10,427 nucleotides of DNA from Verrucomicrobia bacterium UBA1731 (GTDB lineage: Bacteria; Verrucomicrobiota; Kiritimatiellia; RFP12; UBA1067). Below the pieces are notes generated by a model. It had not been told where the DNA came from. It did no database searches and was given only the letters and a program-made list of their open reading frames with translations. Shown one piece after another: positions 5,321 to 10,427 of the stretch. Made by a program: the position numbers and the translations under genes. How positions within the stretch are numbered: position 1 is the stretch's first letter; each line of letters starts with the position of its first letter. The DNA is taken from NCBI GenBank assembly GCA_002317575.1, contig DCIH01000072.1, positions 1-10,427 of the forward strand. Reading direction: 5' to 3'.

Positions 5321-6739
5321 ATGAAGATTGACAGAAGAGGTTTTCTGGGTTCGATCGGCGCCTGTGCGCTGGCGTCGGGGTGCCGGTCTTTGGACATGCT
5401 CGGCGGTCCCGATCTGCGTTTCGGCGTGGTGAGCGACATCCACGTCACGACGCCCGAATCGTGCGCGATGTTCGAACGCGCGCTGCGCATCTTTAAGGCG
5501 CGCGGCGTGGACGCCGTGATGGTGCCCGGCGATTTGACGGACTGGGGGCTCAAGGCGTCGCTCATGTACGTGAAAGAGACCTGGGACCGCGTGTTCGCGG
5601 GCACGGGCGTGGTGCCGCTCTTCTGCACCGGCAACCACGACTACGACGGCTGGGCCTACGGCGACATGACGATGGAGATGCACGCCAACGGCTACGACGA
5701 ACACGACCGTCTCTACAGGCGCAAGGACGAGTCGTCCATGGCCGCCGCGTGGAAAGAGGTCTTCGGCGAAGACTTCGCGGGCGTGCGCCTGTGGACGGTG
5801 AAGGGGTACGATTTCATCGCCGGCGAATACCACGGTGCGGACGGACTGTCCGCGTTCATGAAGCGTCACGGCGACCGTTTCCGCGGCGGCCGGCCGTTCT
5901 TCTATTTCCAGCATCTTCCGATCCGCGGCACTACGCACGACAGTTTCGGCTGGGCGGATGGCGGTCGGGTCGGACCCGTGCTGAACGACCATCCGAACTG
6001 CATCGCGTTCACGGGGCACACGCATGTGCCGTTCAACGACGAGCGTTCCATCTGGCAGGGCGCCTACACGATCGTGAATGTGCCGTCGTTGTCCTATTCC
6101 TGCACGCCCGGCGGGTGCGAAAACGGTGAATGCAACCGCGCCGAGGGCGCGCCGCCCGTGATGGAGAAGATGCCGTATCGCCGCGAGTTGCGCGGCGGCC
6201 AGGGGTTCGTCGTGTCCGTGTGGGGCGACCGGGTCGTGATCGAACGCCGCGATCTCGAGGAGGACGCGTGCGATCTGCCCGACTGGGTCGTGCCGCTTTC
6301 GGCGGCGCGTCCGTACACGTACGCGGCGCGCGCGGACAAGGAGCCCGTTCCCGCGTTTCCCGCGGGCGCGACGGTGGCGCTCGGCACGAGCAACGCGGAA
6401 AACCGCTTGGGCGACTGGGCGATCGTGCTCGACTGCCGTTTCCCCTCCGCCGTGGTTCCCGCGGGACATCGCGTGCGCGACTACGAAATCCAGGCCGTCC
6501 CCTGCGGCGGCGGTCTGCCGGTGGTGCGCCGGTTCGCTGCGACGTCCTATGCGCGCCTCGCGAAATACGAGCCGGCGCGGCAGCGCTTCTGGTTCGATGC
6601 GCGCGATCTGCCGCAGGACGAGGATTATGTGGTGGCGGTGCGCGCGCGTAACTGTTTCGGCAGGGCGTCCGCGCCGATCTATTCGCGCGTGATGCGCGGC
6701 AAGCCCGGACTCGACAAGGTCGACGAATCGGTGTGGTGA
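5321..6739 (+). CDS. Tat-type lipoprotein metallophosphoesterase
   Basis: The 472-residue protein starts with a twin-arginine signal (DRRGFLG, 4-10) followed by a short hydrophobic stretch and a lipobox-like LASGC, giving Cys21 as the likely lipidated residue. It should be exported folded and anchored in the envelope. The calcineurin-like phosphoesterase motifs are complete: D39-x-H41 in VVSDIH, G70-D71, G104-N105-H106, H198 and G232-H233-T234-H235, which bind two metal ions. The catalytic part covers about 31-310. A C-terminal stretch (about 344-458) is rich in beta strands and resembles a fibronectin type III-like or purple-acid-phosphatase accessory domain; this is inference. The substrate is not deducible. 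The ATG at 5321 follows AGGTGAGGTG (5306-5315). The gene starts 16 nt after the previous stop, so the two are probably co-transcribed. No terminator is seen behind it. Confidence 0.85.
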   Translation: MKIDRRGFLGSIGACALASGCRSLDMLGGPDLRFGVVSDIHVTTPESCAMFERALRIFKARGVDAVMVPGDLTDWGLKASLMYVKETWDRVFAGTGVVPLFCTGNHDYDGWAYGDMTMEMHANGYDEHDRLYRRKDESSMAAAWKEVFGEDFAGVRLWTVKGYDFIAGEYHGADGLSAFMKRHGDRFRGGRPFFYFQHLPIRGTTHDSFGWADGGRVGPVLNDHPNCIAFTGHTHVPFNDERSIWQGAYTIVNVPSLSYSCTPGGCENGECNRAEGAPPVMEKMPYRRELRGGQGFVVSVWGDRVVIERRDLEEDACDLPDWVVPLSAARPYTYAARADKEPVPAFPAGATVALGTSNAENRLGDWAIVLDCRFPSAVVPAGHRVRDYEIQAVPCGGGLPVVRRFAATSYARLAKYEPARQRFWFDARDLPQDEDYVVAVRARNCFGRASAPIYSRVMRGKPGLDKVDESVW

Positions 6740-6742
6740 TCG

Positions 6743-6781
6743 TGGCGCGCGCGTCACGTGAACGTGGTATAATGCGCGCCA
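6743..6781 (+). promoter_or_regulatory. Extended -10 promoter with operator-like dyads before the RAM gene
   Basis: TGGTATAAT at 6765-6773 gives a perfect extended -10 (hexamer 6768-6773); no -35 is recognisable near 6745-6750. The start of transcription should be near 6780, about 10 nt before the ribosome binding site. The -10 is enclosed by a perfect 8-bp inverted repeat, TGGCGCGC (6743-6750) and GCGCGCCA (6774-6781). A second dyad, CACGT (6755-6759) and ACGTG (6762-6766), overlaps the extended -10. Both could bind a dimeric repressor, but chance is possible in such GC-rich sequence. Confidence 0.6.
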
Positions 6782-6789
6782 TTCCATTT

Positions 6790-6794
6790 GGAGG
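6790..6794 (+). promoter_or_regulatory. Ribosome binding site of the RAM-domain gene
   Basis: GGAGG lies 8 nt before the ATG at 6803. Together with the promoter at 6765-6773 it shows that the gene really starts here and has no coding room for an N-terminal DNA-binding domain. Confidence 0.75.
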
Positions 6795-6802
6795 AAAAGG
6801 GC

Positions 6803-7129
6803 ATGAAGAAAGAGAAAGAAGAAATGGTGCGCGCGGTCATCGAGCTGAAGATCACGCCGTGCCGCAAAACGGGCTTCGGCAAGCTCGCGCAGAAGATCGC
6901 GAAATTTCCGCAGGTCGAGGCGTGCTTTCTGATGAGCGGCGCGTACGACCTCCTGGTGTTCGTGGGCGGCAAGAGTTTGCAGGACGTGGCGCACTTCGTC
7001 TCCGCGCAGCTCTCGACGCTGGACGGCGTTCTCTCGACGGCCACGCACTTCATGCTCAAGACCTACAAGGCGCAGGGCGTTTTCGCGGACGGCGTGTTGG
7101 CGGACGATCAGCGTCTGCCGGTGGTGTGA
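6803..7129 (+). CDS. Stand-alone Lrp/AsnC RAM (ligand-binding) domain protein
   Basis: The 108-residue protein corresponds to the effector-binding RAM domain of Lrp/AsnC regulators: an opening strand VRAVIELKIT (9-18), a helix to KFPQVEA (34-40), the ligand-loop motif SGAYDLLV (45-52), helix DVAHFV (61-66) and the closing strand GVLSTATHFML (75-85). Full-length members have about 150-160 residues with a helix-turn-helix in front; here it is missing, and the promoter and ribosome binding site just upstream show this is not a miscalled start. Such proteins usually form dimers and larger rings that bind amino acids. The segment pattern is that of the Lrp proteins commonly encoded beside a PLP aminotransferase, and such an enzyme lies two genes downstream. 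It may act as an amino-acid sensor, an enzyme partner, or a modulator of full-length Lrp proteins; all three are inference. hisA follows after 1 nt. Confidence 0.85.
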   Translation: MKKEKEEMVRAVIELKITPCRKTGFGKLAQKIAKFPQVEACFLMSGAYDLLVFVGGKSLQDVAHFVSAQLSTLDGVLSTATHFMLKTYKAQGVFADGVLADDQRLPVV

Positions 7130-7130
7130 G

Positions 7131-7856
7131 ATGGTCATTCTCCCCGCCATCGATCTGAAGGGCGGCGTGTGCGTCCGCCTTCGCCAGGGCCGTGCGGATG
7201 ACATGACCCAGTACAATGCCGATCCCGCGGCCCAGGCGCGCGCCTGGCGCGACGCCGGCGGCGAAGAGCTGCACGTGGTGGATCTGGACGGCGCCTTCGC
7301 GGGCACGCCGCGCCACGCGGAGGTGATCGCGGAAATCATCAGGGCGTTCGGCGGTCCCGTGGAAGTGGGCGGCGGTTTGCGCACGCCCGACGCGGTGAAG
7401 CGCGTGCTCGAGGCCGGCGCGACGCGGGCGATTCTTGGATCCGCGGCGCTGGAAGATCCCGCGTTCCTCGAGGCGATGGTGAAGCAGTGGGGCAACCGCA
7501 TCGCCGTGGGGATCGACGCCAAGGACGGTCTTGTGCAGACGCGCGGCTGGGTGGAGACCTCGTCCGTGAAGGCGACGGATTTCGCCGCCCGATGCGACGC
7601 GCTCGGCGTCGCCACGATCATCTACACCGACACGGCGACGGACGGCATGCTCGGCGGGCCGAACCTCGGTCAGATGGCGGCCATCTGCGACGCGGCGCCG
7701 CACGTGTTCATCACGGCGTCGGGCGGCGTTTCGTCGCCGGACGACGTGCGGCATCTCAAGGCGCTCGGGCGCGAGAACCTGCGCGCGGCGATCGTCGGCA
7801 AGGCGCTCTACGACGGGCGCACCACGGTCGCGGCGATGAAGGAGGCGGCACTTTGA
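7131..7856 (+). CDS. hisA: HisA, ProFAR isomerase of histidine biosynthesis
   Basis: The 241-residue protein is a full-length (beta/alpha)8 barrel. It begins VILPAIDLKGG with catalytic Asp8, and has the first phosphate-binding motif VEVGGGLRT (78-85), the second catalytic acid in VGIDAKDG (Asp129) and the second phosphate site in TASGGVSS (195-202). TDGMLGGPN (170-178) is the conserved loop before barrel strand 7. The enzyme isomerises ProFAR to PRFAR (1-(5-phosphoribosyl)-5-[(5-phosphoribosylamino)methylideneamino]imidazole-4-carboxamide), the fourth step of histidine synthesis, in the cytoplasm. The family also includes bifunctional PriA-type enzymes, which cannot be excluded by eye. No hisH, hisF or other his gene flanks it; instead it sits between a RAM-domain gene (1-nt gap) and an aminotransferase (4-nt overlap). 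The length and start at ATG 7131 agree with the family. Confidence 0.93.
   Translation: MVILPAIDLKGGVCVRLRQGRADDMTQYNADPAAQARAWRDAGGEELHVVDLDGAFAGTPRHAEVIAEIIRAFGGPVEVGGGLRTPDAVKRVLEAGATRAILGSAALEDPAFLEAMVKQWGNRIAVGIDAKDGLVQTRGWVETSSVKATDFAARCDALGVATIIYTDTATDGMLGGPNLGQMAAICDAAPHVFITASGGVSSPDDVRHLKALGRENLRAAIVGKALYDGRTTVAAMKEAAL
7841..7845 (+). promoter_or_regulatory. Ribosome binding site fixing a TTG start
   Basis: GGAGG in the last codons of hisA lies 7 nt before the TTG at 7853. No ATG or GTG at this spacing exists, and the family's typical N-terminus begins here, so TTG overlapping the hisA stop (TTGA) is the likely start of the aminotransferase. Confidence 0.75.
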
Positions 7857-9013
7857 GTTTCGTCGCGCCCCATGTGGCGGCGCTCCCCAAGAGCGGCATC
7901 CGCAAGTTCTTCGACATCGTCGCCCAGCGCAAGGACGTCGTGTCCCTTGGCGTGGGCGAACCCGATTTCGACACGCCGTGGCACGTTTCGCGCGCCGCGG
8001 TGACGTGTCTCGAAGACGGCGGCACGCACTACACATCGAACCTCGGCACGCCGGCGTTGCGCGGCGCGATCGCGCGCTACCTGAAGCGGCGCTTCCGTGC
8101 GGACTTCGATCCGAACGGCGAGATCCTGGTGACGGTGGGCGTCTCCGAGGCGATCGACCTCGCGCTCAGGGCGATCCTGTCGCCCGGCGACGAAGTGCTC
8201 TATCACGAGCCGTGTTTCGTTTCGTACGCGCCCACGATCCGCCTGGCGCATGGCGTGCCCGTGGCCGTGGAGACGTCCGTGGATGACGCGTTCCGCCTCA
8301 CGGTGGCGGCGCTCGAGAAGAAGGTCACGAAGCGGACGAAGGCGATTCTCCTGAACTTCCCGTGCAACCCCACGGGCGCGACGCTGTCGCGCGCGGATGT
8401 GGCGGCGATCGGCGCGTTCGCGAAAAAGCACGATCTGCTGATTCTCGCGGACGAGGTCTACTCCGAGCTCACATACGGCGTGAAGACGATTCCGAGTTTC
8501 TCGTCCCTGCCGGAGATCAGGGACCGCGTGGTGCTGTTGAACGGCTTTTCCAAGAGCTGGGCGATGACGGGCTTCCGGCTCGGCTACGCGTGCGGTCCCA
8601 GGGACGTGGTCGACGCCATGATGAAGATCCACCAGTACGGCATCATGAGCGCGCCCACGCTGTCGCAGGCCGCCGGCGTGGAGGCGATGGACCACGGCGA
8701 CGCGGATGTCGTCGCCATGCGCGACGAGTACAAACGGCGCCGCGACTACCTGGTGCCCGCGCTGAACGCGCTGGGCCTGAAGACGGTGATGCCGAAGGGC
8801 GCGTTCTACCTCTTTTCGTCCATCGCCGGCACGGGCCTCAGGGATGACGAATTCTGTCTGCGCCTGTTGGACGAGCACGGGGTCGCCTGCGTGCCGGGGA
8901 GCGCCTTCGGCCCCTGCGGCGCGGGTTTCATCCGCATGAGCTACGCCACCTCGATGGCACAGCTCAAGACGGCCGTCGACCGCATTGCCGCATTCCTCGA
9001 CAGCCTTCCCTGA
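7853..9013 (+). CDS. PLP-dependent aminotransferase, class I/II
   Basis: The 386-residue protein is a full-length fold-type I aminotransferase. It has the N-terminal GVGEPDFDTP (33-42), YTSNLGTPALR (60-70), the NPTG motif (172-175), DEVYSEL (200-206) with Asp200 and Tyr203 contacting PLP, the PLP lysine Lys234 in GFSKSWAMTGFRLGY (231-245), and FIRMSYA (359-365) with Arg361 binding the substrate carboxylate. The sequence type is that of aspartate/aromatic/alanine-type aminotransferases often found next to Lrp genes; the exact amino donor cannot be read from the sequence. A role in histidine synthesis (HisC) is suggested only by adjacency to hisA and is not favoured by motif style. Translation starts at TTG with a strong ribosome binding site and a 4-nt overlap with hisA, implying coupled expression. 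Confidence 0.92.
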   Translation: MSFVAPHVAALPKSGIRKFFDIVAQRKDVVSLGVGEPDFDTPWHVSRAAVTCLEDGGTHYTSNLGTPALRGAIARYLKRRFRADFDPNGEILVTVGVSEAIDLALRAILSPGDEVLYHEPCFVSYAPTIRLAHGVPVAVETSVDDAFRLTVAALEKKVTKRTKAILLNFPCNPTGATLSRADVAAIGAFAKKHDLLILADEVYSELTYGVKTIPSFSSLPEIRDRVVLLNGFSKSWAMTGFRLGYACGPRDVVDAMMKIHQYGIMSAPTLSQAAGVEAMDHGDADVVAMRDEYKRRRDYLVPALNALGLKTVMPKGAFYLFSSIAGTGLRDDEFCLRLLDEHGVACVPGSAFGPCGAGFIRMSYATSMAQLKTAVDRIAAFLDSLP

Positions 9014-9017
9014 CCGA

Positions 9018-10121
9018 ATGATCAAAACGGCCCTTGAGTACTTTCCGTATCTGGTGTGGCTGCTGGAGCTGCCGCTCTTCGTCTGCCGCGCATCCGCCGT
9101 CCGTAAGGTGCGACTGGTCCTGGCCGCGTTGCTGCTGCTTTTCGCGTCGAAGTTCGTCTTCTACCATGTGTTCGGCGGCGACGCCTTCGCGCCGGACCTG
9201 CCGGAGAAGCTGATCTGGGCGATGGGCTTCGCCTATTCCGGATTCATGATCCTGCTGCCGCTTTCGGTGCTGGCGCGCGTCGCCGGCCTGCGCGGCCGGG
9301 CGCTGGCGCCGCTGGCGGCGATCGCCTGGGCGGTTTCGGCCGTCGGGAGCTACAACGGAATCCGTCCGCCGGCGGTGCGCGAACGGTCGCTGACATTCGA
9401 CGGTCTTCCGGCCGCGCTCGACGGCTATCGCATCGTGCAGGTGTCCGACCTGCACGCCAGTGCGGCGGCGCGGCGTTGGCGAACGGAAAAGGTCGTTGCG
9501 ACGGTCAATGCGCTCGACGCGGACCTCGTGTGCCTGACCGGCGACTACGCGGACGGACAATGCGCCGTTCAGGCCTGCAATGTGGAGCCGCTCCGCAATC
9601 TGCGGGCGAAGGACGGGGTCTATGCGGTGTGCGGCAATCACGAGTATTATCACGGTCATGTCGAGTGGATGCGGCAGTACGGGGCGTGGGGGATCAGGTT
9701 CCTTGAGAACGCGTGCGTGTTTCCAAGGCCGGAACTGGCGCTTGGCGGCGTCGGTGATTGTGTTGCGGGAAAGTACGGCGGAACCATGCCGGACGTCCAG
9801 AAGGCGTTTCAGGCGGCGACCAACGGCGAGTTCCGCGTGCTGATGAAGCATCGACCCTGCGAGGCGGGCAAGTTGGACGGTGTGTTCAACCTTCAGCTTT
9901 CCGGGCACACGCATGGCGGCGTGATGCCACTGATGGACAGATTGGTGGCTCGTCATAACGGCGGTCTTGTCCGAGGCGTGTACGCGCCGGATGCCGGGCG
10001 CCGCATGGTCTATGTCTCGCCGGGCAGCGGTCAGTGGGCGGGCTTTCCGATCCGTCTCTTCAATCCGAGCGAGATCACCGTCGTCACGCTGCGGTCCGGA
10101 ACGATCCGGCAAGGGAAGTGA
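9018..10121 (+). CDS. Membrane-anchored metallophosphoesterase, YkuE-like
   Basis: The 367-residue protein has four likely N-terminal membrane helices (about 5-23, 31-52, 65-88, 96-112) and then a calcineurin-like phosphoesterase domain (about 135-360). All metal ligands are present: D144-x-H146 in QVSDLH, G175-D176, G206-N207-H208, H278 and G296-H297-T298-H299. The order and the ending (VYVSPGSG, RLFNPSEI) fit the YkuE/LpxG-like family, some members of which hydrolyse UDP-diacylglucosamine or other lipid-linked phosphates; the substrate here is unknown. I start at ATG 9018, 4 nt after the aminotransferase stop; a frame-matched ATG at 8985 lies inside the upstream gene. Neither has a good ribosome binding site, so coupling is likely. 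It is the second phosphoesterase of the window but is clearly different in anchoring and sequence from the one at 5321. Confidence 0.87.
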   Translation: MIKTALEYFPYLVWLLELPLFVCRASAVRKVRLVLAALLLLFASKFVFYHVFGGDAFAPDLPEKLIWAMGFAYSGFMILLPLSVLARVAGLRGRALAPLAAIAWAVSAVGSYNGIRPPAVRERSLTFDGLPAALDGYRIVQVSDLHASAAARRWRTEKVVATVNALDADLVCLTGDYADGQCAVQACNVEPLRNLRAKDGVYAVCGNHEYYHGHVEWMRQYGAWGIRFLENACVFPRPELALGGVGDCVAGKYGGTMPDVQKAFQAATNGEFRVLMKHRPCEAGKLDGVFNLQLSGHTHGGVMPLMDRLVARHNGGLVRGVYAPDAGRRMVYVSPGSGQWAGFPIRLFNPSEITVVTLRSGTIRQGK

Positions 10122-10144
10122 CGCAGGCGCGTGGGGTGGAGTAG

Positions 10145-10193
10145 GATAGGGGTTAGGAGTTAGGGGTTAGGAGTTAGGGGTTAGGGGTTAGGG
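10145..10193. repeat. Heptamer tandem repeat (GTTAGGR), telomere-like, G-rich
   Basis: Six exact 7-nt units run from 10152 to 10193 (GTTAGGA and GTTAGGG alternating, then GTTAGGG three times in a row), preceded by one diverged unit GATAGGG (10145-10151) and followed by a partial one. The + strand contains five GGGG runs starting at 10149, 10163, 10177, 10184 and 10191, enough for an intramolecular G-quadruplex. It begins 24 nt after the stop of the phosphoesterase gene. The unit length equals that of the GTTGAAN arrays at 4771 and 5286, though the sequence differs. Confidence 0.9.
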
Positions 10194-10208
10194 GTGGTCC
10201 GAAGGGAG

Positions 10209-10251
10209 GTCCCTGACAGGAGAAGCGGCGCCTCGCCGCTTCATGTCCCTG
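10209..10251. repeat. Palindrome between short direct repeats
   Basis: GAAGCGGCG (10222-10230) pairs perfectly with CGCCGCTTC (10234-10242) around the loop CCT. The hairpin is bracketed by two direct copies of GTCCCTG (10209-10215 and 10245-10251). No T tract follows, so a terminator is unlikely, although this is the only hairpin found after the last gene. The 9-bp stem and 3-nt loop match the hairpins at 4361 and 4822. Confidence 0.7.
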
Positions 10252-10427
10252 CGGCGGGTAAAAACGCATCTCGCACCGATGAATAAAGGGTGAAGTGTGT
10301 TTTCATAAGTGGAATGGACGTTTCGCTCTTTTGTTTGAAGAAACTCCGATGGCAGACAAAGAGCCTACACTAACGTTTCGGCTTGGCTTCGCGTGATCAT
10401 GCCGCTGTTCAGCTGTCCTGTTTTGAA
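10252..10427. other. Gene-free right end with lower GC content
   Basis: Together with the repeats before it, this makes a stretch of about 306 nt after the last stop at 10121 without a supportable gene. The sequence from about 10262 is visibly less GC-rich than the coding part. Only very short frames exist (for example ATG 10349 to TGA 10396, 15 residues, without a good ribosome binding site). No tRNA cloverleaf or clear promoter was found. It may be the upstream region of a gene beyond the window. Confidence 0.5.

Noticed and set aside
3463..5634. 723-codon open frame on the minus strand
   Set aside because: It runs antisense across the radical SAM gene, a repeat array and two further genes with clear motifs on the + strand. 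Its translation is Arg/His-rich without any domain, typical of antisense frames in GC-rich genes.
5237..7621. 794-codon open frame on the minus strand
   Set aside because: It is antisense to the lipoprotein phosphoesterase, the RAM gene and hisA, crosses a promoter, and has no recognisable domain. Codon bias explains it.
10349..10396. 15-residue open frame near the right end
   Set aside because: It is very short, lacks a good ribosome binding site and shows no known small-protein features.

Overview
This is a GC-rich bacterial window with genes packed on the + strand: one tRNA gene and nine protein-coding genes. The strong codon bias throws long spurious reading frames in the other five frames. 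The mix of genes (a class I/II aminotransferase with an Lrp-type RAM partner, a heme-pathway radical SAM enzyme, and Tat/lipoprotein and membrane-anchored phosphoesterases), the short heptamer repeats between genes and the scattered small palindromes suggest an uncultured Gram-negative lineage, perhaps Kiritimatiellae/Verrucomicrobiota. That placement is an inference from general look, not from a marker gene.

Left part (1-344): a 47-nt palindrome, then a complete tRNA transcription unit: promoter (84-112), tRNA-Ala(CGC) with encoded CCA (133-208) and rho-independent terminator (228-264). An extended -10 promoter (305-313) follows and opens an operon.

Operon 1 (345-4782): four tightly coupled genes. 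They encode a MotA/TolQ/ExbB-like four-helix membrane protein, a single-pass membrane protein with acidic residues at the membrane edge (the ExbD/TolR/MotB position), a 595-residue signal-peptide protein of unknown family, and a radical SAM/SPASM enzyme that closely resembles AhbC (12,18-didecarboxysiroheme deacetylase of the alternative heme pathway). The first three look like an energised envelope module that I cannot match to a named system. The ahbC-like gene carries an in-frame block of palindromic repeats that adds about 35 residues.

Middle (4771-6739): heptamer repeats (GTTGAAN)n provide the stop codons of two consecutive genes. Between and after them lie a small two-helix membrane protein and a Tat-type lipoprotein metallophosphoesterase with a C-terminal beta-sandwich-like domain.

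Operon 2 (promoter near 6768; 6803-10121): a stand-alone Lrp/AsnC RAM domain protein without a helix-turn-helix, hisA, a PLP aminotransferase starting at TTG, and a membrane-anchored YkuE-like metallophosphoesterase. Spacings run from a 4-nt overlap to a 4-nt gap. The two middle genes belong to amino acid metabolism, and the RAM protein is a plausible ligand sensor for them.

Right end (10122-10427): no gene that I can support. It holds a telomere-like (GTTAGGR)n heptamer array with G-quadruplex potential, a 9-bp-stem palindrome between short direct repeats, and a less GC-rich tail.
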